NCBI GenBank assembly: GCA_947259275.1
Contig: CAMYMH010000009.1
Coordinates: forward strand, 42,306 to 106,305
Source: an uncultured Acidimicrobiaceae bacterium
Lineage (GTDB): Bacteria > Actinomycetota > Acidimicrobiia > Spongiisociales > SHLN01
DNA: 64,000 nucleotides
Reading direction: 5' to 3'
The position numbers were made by a program, and so were the translations under genes. Shown one piece after another: positions 8,399 to 17,521 of this stretch. The number at the start of each line of letters is the position of its first letter. Position 1 is the first letter of the stretch. The notes beneath the pieces were generated by a model. The model did no database searches, had not been told where the DNA came from, and saw only the letters and a program-made list of their open reading frames with translations.

Positions 8399-9820
8399 GT
8401 GAGGCGCAAGACCAAGATCATCGCCACCCTCGGGCCGGCCGTTGCCAGCTTCGACGGCATCTCGCGGCTGGTCGAGGCGGGGATGGACGTGGCCCGCCTC
8501 AACTTTTCGCACGGCGCCCATTCCGACCATGCCCAGCATCTGGAGTGGGTCCACGCCGCCTGCGACAAGCACGGGCGTTCGGTGGCCGTGCTCCAGGACA
8601 TCCAGGGCCCGAAGATCCGCGTCGGAACGTTCCCCGGCTCTTCCATCACGCTGGAGGCGGGGGACGATGTGACCCTGCTGCCGGGAGAGCAAGAGGCGGC
8701 GAGGGGCGAGATCTTCATCAAGTATCTGGACTGCGTCGAGAACCTCGGCCCCGGCGACATCATCGAGTTGCTCGATGGCCGCATCAGCCTGGAGGTGTCG
8801 TCCACCGACGCCGGCATTCGGGCCACTGTCATCCAGGGCGGGAAGCTGCGGGACCGGCAGGGGGCCGCATTCCCAGGGCTGGCGGTGAATCTCCCGGCCG
8901 TCACCGACAAGGACCGGACCGACCTGCTGGCAGGGGTCGAAATGGGAGTCGACATGGTGGCGGCATCGTTCGTTAGTGGTGCCGACGATATTCGCGACGT
9001 CCGTGAGTTGGCCGGCGATATCCCCGTGATCGCCAAGCTAGAAAGGACGGTGGCCTATCGGGCCCTCGACGAGATCATTCGTGAGGCCGATGGGGTGATG
9101 GTGGCACGCGGTGACCTCGGGGTTGAGTTGTCGTGGGCGGCACTCCCGCGGGTCCAGAAGGACATCATCGCTCGCACCAATGCCGGCGGAAAGCTCTCCA
9201 TCACCGCCACCGAGATGCTCGAGTCGATGAAGGAGAGCCACCGCCCCACCCGGGCCGAGGTCACCGACGTCGCCAATGCGGTCTTCGATGGCACCGATGC
9301 GGTCATGCTCAGCGCCGAGACCGCGATTGGGAAATACCCGATCCGATCGGTCGAGGTCATGGACGTCATCTGCCAGGAGGCGGAGAGGAGTCCCGAGCTT
9401 CATCTCTTGAAGGAGGACATGTTCATTGCCCACGCGGCTCGTTTCCCGTCAGCCATCGCCAAGGCCGCCGTCGAGGTGACTCACAACCTCGGCATCCCCA
9501 ACCTCGCCTGCTTCACCGAAAGCGGCAGCACCGCCCGGCTGCTGTCCAAATACCGGCCACAAGCGGACATCATTGCCTTCACCAACAACGAGCCGACCTT
9601 CCGGCGCATGGCCGGTTTCTGGGGAGTGCGGCCTCGCCTGATCGGCCGCCACGACACTACCGACGACCTCATCGTCGCGGCTGGTGAGGCCCTTATTGCC
9701 GAGGGTGTCGTCGAGCCGGGCGAGCATGTGGTGATGGTGGCCGGCATCCCGCCCAACCAGGGCGCCCAAACCAACCTCGTACAGATCCACCGGGTGGGGT
9801 CGGGCCTCAAGCGGACCTAG
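8399..9820 (+). CDS. pyk: Pyruvate kinase
   Basis: A 473-residue protein starting with GTG. It catalyses the last glycolytic step, phosphoenolpyruvate plus ADP to pyruvate plus ATP, in the cytoplasm. TKIIATLGPA, ARLNFSHG and LQDIQGPKIRVG make up the N-terminal barrel. DMVAASFV, the active-site lysine in VIAKLERT, MVARGDLGVELSW and ITATEMLESM are the catalytic core signatures, and SAETAIGKYP and the C-terminal allosteric domain (residues about 340-473) follow. Length is normal. The E in IAKLE fits a K+-type or variant enzyme. It appears monocistronic. Confidence 0.97.
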   Translation: MRRKTKIIATLGPAVASFDGISRLVEAGMDVARLNFSHGAHSDHAQHLEWVHAACDKHGRSVAVLQDIQGPKIRVGTFPGSSITLEAGDDVTLLPGEQEAARGEIFIKYLDCVENLGPGDIIELLDGRISLEVSSTDAGIRATVIQGGKLRDRQGAAFPGLAVNLPAVTDKDRTDLLAGVEMGVDMVAASFVSGADDIRDVRELAGDIPVIAKLERTVAYRALDEIIREADGVMVARGDLGVELSWAALPRVQKDIIARTNAGGKLSITATEMLESMKESHRPTRAEVTDVANAVFDGTDAVMLSAETAIGKYPIRSVEVMDVICQEAERSPELHLLKEDMFIAHAARFPSAIAKAAVEVTHNLGIPNLACFTESGSTARLLSKYRPQADIIAFTNNEPTFRRMAGFWGVRPRLIGRHDTTDDLIVAAGEALIAEGVVEPGEHVVMVAGIPPNQGAQTNLVQIHRVGSGLKRT

Positions 9821-9827
9821 CCGCCGA

Positions 9828-10105
9828 CTAGCCGGCGGTGGCGCCGATGATGCTGCCGGCGCGTTGGACGGCTTGGTCTCGGGTCATGTCGGTGCCTTCC
9901 GCCCATGCGTCCTCGAAGCTGTCTGGCTCGAGACTCTCGCAGGCAGCATCAAGCGCGGCTTCGAAAGCGAACTGCTCGGCCAGTCGAGCCGACGGTGGGT
10001 GGCGAGCGAATCCTTCATCGCGTCGGGATGCTCGTGCCACAGGCTGGTGGAACCCTCGACATCGGTAAAGAGGAAGGTCACGGTTCCGGTCGGGCGTCGA
10101 GTCAT
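9828..10105 (-). pseudogene. Relic of a large class III adenylate cyclase/ATPase regulator
   Basis: The first ~35 codons from ATG 10105 read GTVTFLFTDVEGSTSLWHEH and HPDAMKDSLATHRRL, the typical start of actinobacterial class III cyclase proteins. At about 9990 the coding sense moves to another frame, which ends in DSFEDAWAEGTDMTRDQAVQ, like the extreme C-terminus (AAWAEG...) of the ~1000-residue cyclase-ATPase (LuxR-like) regulators. Everything between, including the catalytic cyclase core, is gone. This is best explained by a large internal deletion with a frameshift at the scar. A short functional product seems unlikely. Confidence 0.7.
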
Positions 10106-10141
10106 CGATCAAACCCCCACATGAAACCGACCTGAGTTGCG

Positions 10142-10771
10142 CTAGCGCGTCGGCGCTACCACGTAGAGCGCCACGTTGCCTCCGGCGACGATCTTCTCGC
10201 GCGCGATGTCGAGCCCGGCCTCGCCCACCAAGCTGGGAACACCACCTGAGGCCTTGAAGCTCTGGTATCCCGAGTAGTGGCCTGCGAATCGCTCGATCAC
10301 CGCATTCACCACGCGAAATGTCGGCCCCCGCCAGCCCCGCAGCGATCCGAAACGGAAATCGATGATGAGCAAACGACCATCCGGTTTTGCGACGCGGGCC
10401 ATCTCCCCCACCAGGGGGCTTCTGGCGTCCGCCGAGACCTCGTGGAGGACCATCGATGTGGTTACCAGGTCGAAGCGGGCATCATCGAAGGGCAAGGTGT
10501 CGCCGTCGGTGAGATGAAGCTCGGCCCGATCGCCCAAGCGAGTTCTGGCTTTTTCGAGCATCGCCGCCGACACGTCGACACCGACGGCCGTGCACCCTTC
10601 CTCGACATAGTGAACCAAACCGGTCCCGGTGCCACAGCCGACATCGAGCACCTGCCAGTTCGGCTGGGGCGGAACCACCCCGAGCGCCACCCGGCGCACT
10701 CCCGCCTGCAATGGCTCGATGAGCCGATCGTAAACCCCGGCGATACGGCGGTACGGGTCGTTCGGGTTCAT
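10142..10771 (-). CDS. Class I SAM-dependent methyltransferase (UbiE/Methyltransf_11 type)
   Basis: A 209-residue Rossmann methyltransferase. Motif I is VLDVGCGTGTGL, the acidic residue after strand 2 is in AVGVDVSAAMLEKA, motif II/III includes DTLPFDDARFDLVTTS, and MARVAKPDGRLLIIDFRFG is the post-III strand region. The N-terminal PYRRIAGVYDRL is typical of UbiE-like enzymes. The substrate is unknown. It is divergent from the small gene at 10823 and next to the cyclase relic. Confidence 0.88.
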   Translation of the reverse strand: MNPNDPYRRIAGVYDRLIEPLQAGVRRVALGVVPPQPNWQVLDVGCGTGTGLVHYVEEGCTAVGVDVSAAMLEKARTRLGDRAELHLTDGDTLPFDDARFDLVTTSMVLHEVSADARSPLVGEMARVAKPDGRLLIIDFRFGSLRGWRGPTFRVVNAVIERFAGHYSGYQSFKASGGVPSLVGEAGLDIAREKIVAGGNVALYVVAPTR

Positions 10772-10822
10772 TGTGTCAGCGTACCGCCGGCCCGCGCCCG
10801 AGCCCCGGTAGGCTGACCGGCC

Positions 10823-11119
10823 ATGGGACAGATCATCAAGGTAACCGGGACGGTGGCAGGTGATTCGGCCATCTTCGAAGCCGATCGCAGCTTGTCCGGT
10901 CAGGACGGCGGCGCCTTCGAATCAATCGAGGCGACCGCCGACGACAGCACCTTCCCCGCCCAACTGGCGGCCCGGGTGTTCGAGCAGGACGCGGCAGTCA
11001 CCCGGGTGTTTTCCGGCTCGAATGGCGTGGTAGTCCGGCGCACCGGCGGCTGGTCGGAGACAGATCTGGCCCGTATCGGATCGGTGATCGAAGAGTTCTT
11101 CGTCTTCTATCGCGACTAG
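10823..11119 (+). CDS. Small Nfu/NifU N-terminal-domain-like protein
   Basis: A 98-residue acidic protein with no Cys. The pattern SAIFEADRSLSG near the start, then FPAQLAARVFEQDAAVTRVF and SNGVVVRR, ending with an amphipathic helix IGSVIEEFFVFY, matches the layout of the Nfu N-terminal domain (A-x-x-L-F-x-x-x-G-V-x-x-V-F...V-T-V...I-x-x-x-I-x-x-F). Standalone Nfu_N proteins exist. The CxxC iron-sulfur scaffold domain is absent, so it would not itself carry a cluster. The assignment rests on pattern alone. It ends 5 bases before the convergent VanW gene. Confidence 0.5.
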   Translation: MGQIIKVTGTVAGDSAIFEADRSLSGQDGGAFESIEATADDSTFPAQLAARVFEQDAAVTRVFSGSNGVVVRRTGGWSETDLARIGSVIEEFFVFYRD

Positions 11120-11123
11120 GACG

Positions 11124-12959
11124 TCACGGCATCGTGGTGGTCGTGGTGGTGGATGACGTCGTTGATGTGGTCGAGGTTGTGGTTGTCGGCGGGGGGAGAG
11201 TGGTCGTGGTTGGGCAGCTGATGCCGGCATCCGGAACGTCGCAGGGGTGTACCCGCACCCGGCGTGGCTGAGGGCGATAGGTCCAGTCCCACTCCTCGAT
11301 GGTCTCGGTCCCGTCGGGGTAGGTGATGATCCTGGTCAGGGTCACGGTCCACCCGGTGGTTCCGCCATCGAGCACCACCTCCGTGCCGGGAGTGACTCCC
11401 GAGCTGGTTTCGTACTCGATGGCGGGGTTTCGGAAGCTGCGGCGGGGGGAGAGGCTGTCGCTGACCTGTCGGCCCTCGTTGTCACCGAAGAACTTCACCG
11501 TGATGGAATCGTCGGTGTATTCGGTGCGGATGAGGACGGCGGCGGCGGTGTTGTTGCGGAAGATGAGCTCGGGGTTGGGGAAGGACACGGTGGCTTCGCG
11601 CGCTTCCGGGTAACGGCTGAAGTAGTAGCTGTGAGGCTGGTGGTAAACGTCCTCGTATCCGCCGTAGAAGATGGCATTGAACAGCGTGGTGGCGAATTGG
11701 CTAACGCCGCCGCCCACCGAGGGCACGAACTCACCTCGCAGGATCATGGGCGCCTCCACGAAGCCGTTCTCCTCGGTCCGAAAACCAACCTGCTCGTTGA
11801 GGGAGAACTCCTCGCCGGGCAGCACGATGACGCCGTCGACGAGGTCGGCCATTCGCTGGATGTTCGTTACCCGCGGCTGACAGCACGGGTGGAAGGTCGT
11901 GAACTCGGATACCTTGCGGGCGATACCGAGCATCTCCGCATCTTCGGTGGTGAATTCGGGCTCAACGCCGCGTGCGAACGGTAGGGGCGCGGTCCGGCCG
12001 GGAAGGTAGGCAGCCACCAGCAGCTCGGCCGCAATCAGCTCGGGGTCGACCAGGGTTCCGGCTCGCCCGGGAACGATGGTCACGGCATCGTCTTCGCTGA
12101 TCGCGAACTCGGCATCCCGGGGTGGAGCCTCGAGCAACGCCCTGAGCGGGGCCACCTTGTTTGCTATCCACTCCGGGTCGAACCCGAGCGAGATTGCGGG
12201 CTCGGGCGCGGGCACAAATGTTGACGTGAGGGCGCGTCCCAGGTCTTCAGCCGAGAACGTGATCCGGACGAGTGGGTCTCCCCCTGCCAGCACAATCGGT
12301 TCTGACACGAGCTCTTCGGCCGTGCGCAGGGCACGGTCGACGTCACCCAGATTGAGAGCCGGTTCTGCTTCGACCACCTCGAGAATCGCCTTCCGGTCCG
12401 CATCACGCAGAAGTGCCGCCAGGATGATCTCGGCGGCAGACTCTCGCTTCACCTGCAGCCCGGTGCGAGGTGCTTCGAGCACCACCTGCCCGTTCTCATA
12501 GAGAATGGCTCCGTTGAACGCCGGCTGCGTAATCGCTTCTTGCTCCCAACCCTCAATCAGCTGCACGACGGCGCTGGCACTGAGTGATCCGACCAGCTCT
12601 ACCTGGTACTGACGAGCGGTGACCCAATCGGCGAACTGCTTGAAGCCGGAGCGGCGCCCGGCGTCGAGCGCGGTGGTGGCGATGCCTTCGGAGTCGAGGT
12701 TGAATTCGACCTGGGCGGGGTCGAGCGGGAAGCTGGTTCCTTCGATCACGACTACCGCAGGCGATGTGACGAGGTCGTCTTCGATGGCAAGGATGGCGGC
12801 CGCGGTGTCCTCCCGGCCGAGTCTCCCGACGTCGACGCCGCCCACCGACACGCCCGGCAGCACCTCACCATGGCGCACGATCGACCGCACGGTGAAGGCG
12901 ACGGCGACAATGACTGTGATCCCGAATAAGCCTAAGAGAAGTTTTCGCGACCAGCTCAT
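11124..12959 (-). CDS. VanW-family (YoaR-like) membrane-anchored envelope protein
   Basis: A 611-residue protein starting MSWSRKLLLGLFGITV, a signal anchor with one N-terminal helix. Residues about 40-330 hold repeated PG_binding_4-like modules (e.g. GVDVGRLGREDTAAAI, then PLDPAQVEFNLD). The VanW domain covers about 390-520, with MADLVDGVIVLPGEEFSLNE, GGVSQFATTLFNAIFYGG and HSYYFSRYPEAREATV. A G5-like segment and a Cys pair follow, and the last 30 residues are a Thr-rich tail. These proteins sit outside the membrane and are linked to the cell wall; biochemical activity is unknown. Upstream in-frame codons exist to 13097 but the hydrophobic N-terminus favours ATG 12959. Confidence 0.88.
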   Translation of the reverse strand: MSWSRKLLLGLFGITVIVAVAFTVRSIVRHGEVLPGVSVGGVDVGRLGREDTAAAILAIEDDLVTSPAVVVIEGTSFPLDPAQVEFNLDSEGIATTALDAGRRSGFKQFADWVTARQYQVELVGSLSASAVVQLIEGWEQEAITQPAFNGAILYENGQVVLEAPRTGLQVKRESAAEIILAALLRDADRKAILEVVEAEPALNLGDVDRALRTAEELVSEPIVLAGGDPLVRITFSAEDLGRALTSTFVPAPEPAISLGFDPEWIANKVAPLRALLEAPPRDAEFAISEDDAVTIVPGRAGTLVDPELIAAELLVAAYLPGRTAPLPFARGVEPEFTTEDAEMLGIARKVSEFTTFHPCCQPRVTNIQRMADLVDGVIVLPGEEFSLNEQVGFRTEENGFVEAPMILRGEFVPSVGGGVSQFATTLFNAIFYGGYEDVYHQPHSYYFSRYPEAREATVSFPNPELIFRNNTAAAVLIRTEYTDDSITVKFFGDNEGRQVSDSLSPRRSFRNPAIEYETSSGVTPGTEVVLDGGTTGWTVTLTRIITYPDGTETIEEWDWTYRPQPRRVRVHPCDVPDAGISCPTTTTLPPPTTTTSTTSTTSSTTTTTTMP

Positions 12960-13022
12960 GCGCGGTGAGCGTACCGGTTGAAGGTGCTTAGTCCCGTCAT
13001 CTGTTTCCAATACGATGGTTGG

Positions 13023-13802
13023 GTGATTGCGTTTCCAGCCGTGCCACCCGGCGAGCTGATTGTGGTTTCGGCATCGGCGTTCGTGACGTTCGAACACTGC
13101 CCGGAGAGCGCCAACGCCAGGTTGCGCGGTGAGTACGGCCCACCGTCACGACCGAGCTTCGTCGGCGGGCTCGCCCATCGGATATTCGCCCGCCATCTCC
13201 AGCAAGGTCCCATCGACGGTGACGGCTTCGACCAGGTATGCAAGGAAGAGATCGGGTCGACTCCGTCGCTCAATCTGAGAATGGGGGAGCTGGGCCTGAA
13301 GCCAAGCCAGATCCCGGCGATCGTGGCCGAGACCAAAGCGCTGTACGAACGGTTCGTGAAATTCCCGGCCGACGGATTCCAGGGCGCCGAAGTCGCATTG
13401 GAAGCCGAGCCACAGGCGGACGTGGTGCTGCGGGGCCGAGTCGACGCGGTTTTCGACGAGGCGGGCGGGGTGCGGCTCGTCGATTGGAAGACGGGCCGCA
13501 TAGGCGAAGTTCACGACCAATTGGGCTTCTACGCCCTCCTGTGGGCACTCGACCGGGGTGAGCTCCCCGGCGGGGTCGAGGCGGTTTCGGTCAAGACCGG
13601 GGAACGGCAGCGTTCGGAACCAACCCTCGAAACGACCACCGAGCTGGCCGAGCGGGTGGCCACCATGGTGGCCACCATTCGCGCCGGGTGGGAGACCGGC
13701 GACGAGCTGGCCAGGGTGGGTGGTCCGTGGTGCAGGTATTGTCCGCTCCTCGATGGATGCTCGGAGGGCCGGGCCGCCACCGCGTTAATCGCCCAGGGTT
13801 GA
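13023..13802 (+). CDS. PD-(D/E)XK nuclease, RecB/Cas4-like with putative Fe-S cysteines
   Basis: A 259-residue protein starting at GTG 13023. The nuclease core is LRGRVDAVFDEAGGVRLVDW followed by KTG, giving the D...D-W-K triad of RecB-family PD-(D/E)XK enzymes. HxxF-like GLAHRIFARHLQ supplies the motif I histidine, and QLGFYALLWA the downstream Q-x-x-x-Y. One Cys near the N-terminus (FEHCPES) and three near the C-terminus (WCRYCPLLDGC) match the four-cysteine iron-sulfur staple of AddB/Cas4-type nucleases. No cas or helicase gene is adjacent. A role in DNA repair or processing is inferred. Confidence 0.85.
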   Translation: MIAFPAVPPGELIVVSASAFVTFEHCPESANARLRGEYGPPSRPSFVGGLAHRIFARHLQQGPIDGDGFDQVCKEEIGSTPSLNLRMGELGLKPSQIPAIVAETKALYERFVKFPADGFQGAEVALEAEPQADVVLRGRVDAVFDEAGGVRLVDWKTGRIGEVHDQLGFYALLWALDRGELPGGVEAVSVKTGERQRSEPTLETTTELAERVATMVATIRAGWETGDELARVGGPWCRYCPLLDGCSEGRAATALIAQG

Positions 13803-13890
13803 CCCGAGCGCCCGTCACTCCTTGTCTGGGCTGCCTCTGAGACGCCGATCGGGCCGTCACCGGTTCCGAGCCGTGGGATACTTCCCGACC

Positions 13891-14733
13891 ATGGATCGCC
13901 GCCTGCTTGCCATTCACGCCCACCCCGACGACGAGAGCTCCAAAGGGGCGGGTACCGTTATCCACTACTCCGACCTCGGGGCGCGGTGCACGCTGATGGT
14001 GGCAACGGGTGGCGAGGAAGGCGACATCCTCAACCCGGCGATGGATCGCCCGGAGGTGGTCGAGAATCTGGCCGCGATTCGCCACCAGGAGCTGGAGGCG
14101 GCCGCCGCCATCCTCGGCTACAGCAAGATCTATCGGCTCGGATACCGGGACTCGGGTATGCCAGATTCTGAGGCCAACCAGCGGCTCGATGCTTTCACGA
14201 ATGCCGAGGAGGAGTCGGTGTTGGACGCCATGGTGGCGGTGATCCGGCGCGAGCGGCCGCAAGTAATGCTCGGATACGATGACCACGAGTATTACCCACA
14301 TCCGGACCATATCCGCGTTCACGACCTCGCCCTCAAAGCCTTCTGGGCGGCCGCAGATCAGGAACGCTTTCCGGATGGCGGCCCGGCGTGGGCACCGGCT
14401 CGCCTGTACGCTCCCGTATTCTCGCGGCGTCGGCTCGAGACCCTCCATCAGGCGATGCTGGACCGTGATTTGGAGTCTCCGCTTGCCCGGTGGCTCGACC
14501 GGATCCCCGAAGGCGAAGACTCACCGGTAGACGTTCGCGTGCCAATCGAGTCAACGCTCAGCCGCGCCCGTGACGCGTTGCGGGCTCACGCCACCCAGGT
14601 GGACCCGGACGGATTCTGGTTCCAGATCCCCGAAGCGGTCGTCGTCGACGCCTACCCGTGGGAGGACTTCCACCTGCTGGCCAGCCGGGACGGTGGTGGT
14701 GAGCATCCGCACGACCTGTTTGGCGGGATCTAG
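13891..14733 (+). CDS. mca: Mycothiol S-conjugate amidase (Mca)
   Basis: A 280-residue PIG-L family hydrolase. LLAIHAHPDDESSKGAGT is characteristic of Mca/MshB, and YYPHPDHIRVHDLALKAF supplies the third zinc ligand and the following helix. ATGGEEGDILNPAMDRP and YRDSGMPDSEAN fit Mca more closely than MshB, and the length agrees. Mca cleaves mycothiol conjugates of toxins to a mercapturate and GlcN-Ins, and implies that the organism makes mycothiol. Its stop shares CTAG (14730-14733) with the convergent gene. Confidence 0.88.
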   Translation: MDRRLLAIHAHPDDESSKGAGTVIHYSDLGARCTLMVATGGEEGDILNPAMDRPEVVENLAAIRHQELEAAAAILGYSKIYRLGYRDSGMPDSEANQRLDAFTNAEEESVLDAMVAVIRRERPQVMLGYDDHEYYPHPDHIRVHDLALKAFWAAADQERFPDGGPAWAPARLYAPVFSRRRLETLHQAMLDRDLESPLARWLDRIPEGEDSPVDVRVPIESTLSRARDALRAHATQVDPDGFWFQIPEAVVVDAYPWEDFHLLASRDGGGEHPHDLFGGI

Positions 14734-15953
14734 CGATCGACGCCGACTCGGGCCTCGCGGGCGGCGGCTTCGGCGATCTCGATGAGCTCGGACCGCATGG
14801 AATCGAGGCCTTCCTTAGCGAGGTCGATGCTGTTCTGGGCTTCGGTCAGGGTGCGCTTCGACGAGGAGAACCGCTTGGAGAGCTTGTGAACACGGTCGAG
14901 CTGGTCGAGCAGGGCGACCCGGTCGATCGTCTCGCCGTGGCGGGGGCGAGCCGAGGTCACGAGGAGCGCGGCTACCCGCAGGGCGACATCGAACAGCGAG
15001 TCGGTTCCATCGTCGACGACCAGGACCCGATTGCCGTAGAGGCCGAAGCTGCCGACTTCGGCTGGAAAGGCATCCTGGGCGCTGACGCCGATGGCGACAT
15101 CGGCGTTGCGGTTTGCCATTGCCCGATCGAGCTCGGCAAGAATGCCGTCGACGCCGGTGAGCGTTACCCGGGCCGTGTGCTTGGCCTCGATCACCACGCG
15201 GCCCCCCTCCGGGAGGCGGACGACGAGATCCCCGACCAGGGCTTCGCGGCCGAGCGCTCCCCCTTCGGTTGAGGTGCGCTCCACCACGCAGCCCCCCACC
15301 CCGGCCGCCCACGCCCGACAGCGGTCCTCGACGACGTCCTCGAATACGAATCCCTTCTGGGTCCCACGCTCGGCCTCGGTCCGGCGGCCTCGGTCCGAGT
15401 GGACCGCGTCGCGCACGCCCCGGATCTCGGCCAGCACCTCGTCGCGCAGCCGGGCGAGGGCCGAGCCGTCGGCGGAGGGGTCGAGCGCCGCGGTCAGCTG
15501 AGCCTCGAGAGTTCCGCCGGAGCCGACCAGGTGCTCGAGGCGCTCGACGAGCCTTCCCCCGATGCTCCCGGCCTGGTCGATGTCCATGGTGGTGAAGAAG
15601 CTGTCTTGCCAGCGGTGGAACTCTCGCAATGATTTGGACAGGAGTGACGACCGGACCTCGGGATCGAGTTGCTCGCGATAGGCGTGCTGAGCAGCCGTGA
15701 GCATCTCGGCCACCCGGGCCTCGGCCAGCCCGGTAACGCGTTCTACCTCTTGTCGAACCTCATCGCGGACTGTGTCGAGGCCGACATCGAGGCCCATGGT
15801 CATCAAACCGTGGGCGCCGACCGAGAGAGCCCGGTCGACGACCGTGACCCATTCCCCCTGCTCGTGAGCGGATAGAAGAGTGGCCACCGACCGGTCTTCG
15901 GTGACGAGACCGTCGATCTTGGTGATGTGTCCGTCGCTACTGACGTGGGTCAT
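14730..15953 (-). CDS. Coiled-coil protein with a restriction-endonuclease-like core
   Basis: A 407-residue protein of unrecognised family. The first 200 residues are mainly helical and charged (e.g. VRQEVERVTGLAEARVAEML). Residues about 205-320 look like a PD-(D/E)XK core: FVFEDVVEDRC, then GDLVVRLPEGGRVVIEAKH, i.e. an E, a D and an E-x-K in order, reminiscent of RmuC/DUF2130-type nucleases. The C-terminal 80 residues are again coiled-coil. It is divergent from the GTPase pair at 16016 with only ~60 bases between, so a shared promoter region and joint function are possible. Nuclease activity is inferred from motif order only. Confidence 0.65.
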   Translation of the reverse strand: MTHVSSDGHITKIDGLVTEDRSVATLLSAHEQGEWVTVVDRALSVGAHGLMTMGLDVGLDTVRDEVRQEVERVTGLAEARVAEMLTAAQHAYREQLDPEVRSSLLSKSLREFHRWQDSFFTTMDIDQAGSIGGRLVERLEHLVGSGGTLEAQLTAALDPSADGSALARLRDEVLAEIRGVRDAVHSDRGRRTEAERGTQKGFVFEDVVEDRCRAWAAGVGGCVVERTSTEGGALGREALVGDLVVRLPEGGRVVIEAKHTARVTLTGVDGILAELDRAMANRNADVAIGVSAQDAFPAEVGSFGLYGNRVLVVDDGTDSLFDVALRVAALLVTSARPRHGETIDRVALLDQLDRVHKLSKRFSSSKRTLTEAQNSIDLAKEGLDSMRSELIEIAEAAAREARVGVDR

Positions 15954-16015
15954 ATCAACGAATGTACGGATCGACTGTGACAGAAACCGCAACGGGTGCG
16001 ACAATCGGCCCTCAT

Positions 16016-17521
16016 ATGACTGCTGCCGACGCCCTCCGATCTTCTCTAGAAGATCTCTCCGGTGCCCTGGAGAGCTTCCAGTTCAGGGTGCCCGGACCCG
16101 ACCAGGCCGCCAAGGAACGGGCCCGTACCGAGCTGGTGCGTTCGATCCGTGAGTACCTATTGCCGCGCCTGGAAGACCCGGATGCACCGGTGGTGGCGGT
16201 CCTGGTTGGTCCGACCGGGAGTGGCAAATCCATCATGCTGAATTCCTTTGCCGGCGAGCGTGCCAGCGAGCCGGGCGCGCTCCGCCCCACCACCCGCTCG
16301 CCGGTGGTGTGGGCCAACCGGCGCCACGTCCGCCGCTACCAGAAGCTGCTCGGCGGCCTCATCGGGCGAGGCGACGCCGGCATAGTGGCCGGAGACGATC
16401 CGATAACCGAGCAGCTCACGGTCATCGACGCGCCCGACTTCGATTCGGTGTATGCCGATAGCCGGATCATCGGTGAACAGGTGCTGGCGGTCGCCGACTT
16501 ATGCATCTTCATCGCCAGCGCCCTTCGATACGCCGACGCCGCCGCCTGGCGGTTCCTCGACCAGATCCGGATGCGGGGCCTGCCAATCCTGTTCGTCTTG
16601 AACCGCCTGGGGCCAGATCCGGAAACCCGCAAGCTGATTCTCGCCGACTTCGCCGCCCTGCTGAAGGATCGTGACCTGCTGTTGGAAGCCGACGCTTCGC
16701 TCATCTTCGACGTTTCCGAGCAGGTCATCTACCCTCGCCATGGCGGCCTCCATGCCGACGCCGTGGCCTCGATTCGCCAAGAGTTGGCACTCATCTCGGA
16801 TCCGGCCCTGCGGCGGGCGGTGGTCCGGCAATCGACCGAGGGGGCGGTAGCCGAGGTGATCGACAAGGTCGGCGGCATCGCCCAGGGGATCGGGGCCGAC
16901 CGGTCGGTCGTCACTGCGCTCCACACCCTGGCGGAAGAGGCGTACGCAAATGAACTGTCCACCTCCAAGCAACTAATTGCCACCCGCAGGCTGGTAGCGC
17001 CCGGCCCGGTCGGCGATCGATCATCCGTTGAGCGCGAGCTGGCCTCGGCCATGTCGCGACGGGCAGGGGTGGCGGCTCGAGACGCCGCCGGTGCCTGGGA
17101 CGACATGACCGAAGGCCATGCGTTGCTGGGGGTGGCCGAGACGCTGTGGCGTCACGGCGCCGAAACGCCGGAGGTGGCAGAGAAGGAGTCCGCCGCCTGG
17201 CTCGACGTGGTTGAGAACAGCCTGGCGCCGGCCGTGCGTCGCCCCCGCGCCCGCCGGCGTGCTGCCGTCAAACTGACGAGAACCCTGCTCACCGGGGAAG
17301 GAGCGGCCGTCGGTGGTGCCGTCGCCGAACTGGTTAACGATGAGGCATGGCGGGACCGCATCCTCGCCGACCTGACGGATCGGATCGCCACCGTGCTGGC
17401 CCTGGACGCCGATCGGTTCCTGGCCCTGACGCAGCGGGTGGACATCAGCGACGGGCTCGCCGCGACCATTCGCAGCCTGGCGGCACAAGTGTCTGAACGC
17501 GCCGGAGAGTTCTACCGATGA
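16016..17521 (+). CDS. Dynamin/YfjP-like large GTPase, first of a coupled pair
   Basis: A 501-residue protein. The G1/P-loop is GPTGSGKSIMLNSFAG, the switch region has GALRPTTRSPVVW, G3 reads VIDAPDFDSV and the G4 position FVLNRLG, which lacks the usual NKxD. The C-terminal half is helical and Arg/Ala-rich with no clear transmembrane segment. In-frame GTG 15977 and ATG 15962 are possible longer starts. Its stop overlaps the ATG of a second GTPase (ATGA), a paired arrangement like bacterial dynamin-like proteins in actinobacteria. A membrane-remodelling or stress role is inferred. Confidence 0.75.
   Translation: MTAADALRSSLEDLSGALESFQFRVPGPDQAAKERARTELVRSIREYLLPRLEDPDAPVVAVLVGPTGSGKSIMLNSFAGERASEPGALRPTTRSPVVWANRRHVRRYQKLLGGLIGRGDAGIVAGDDPITEQLTVIDAPDFDSVYADSRIIGEQVLAVADLCIFIASALRYADAAAWRFLDQIRMRGLPILFVLNRLGPDPETRKLILADFAALLKDRDLLLEADASLIFDVSEQVIYPRHGGLHADAVASIRQELALISDPALRRAVVRQSTEGAVAEVIDKVGGIAQGIGADRSVVTALHTLAEEAYANELSTSKQLIATRRLVAPGPVGDRSSVERELASAMSRRAGVAARDAAGAWDDMTEGHALLGVAETLWRHGAETPEVAEKESAAWLDVVENSLAPAVRRPRARRRAAVKLTRTLLTGEGAAVGGAVAELVNDEAWRDRILADLTDRIATVLALDADRFLALTQRVDISDGLAATIRSLAAQVSERAGEFYR

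Noticed and set aside
14730..15953. RmuC gene call
   Set aside because: Only a general E...D...E-x-K order is shared; the flanking helices and length do not let me assign RmuC.
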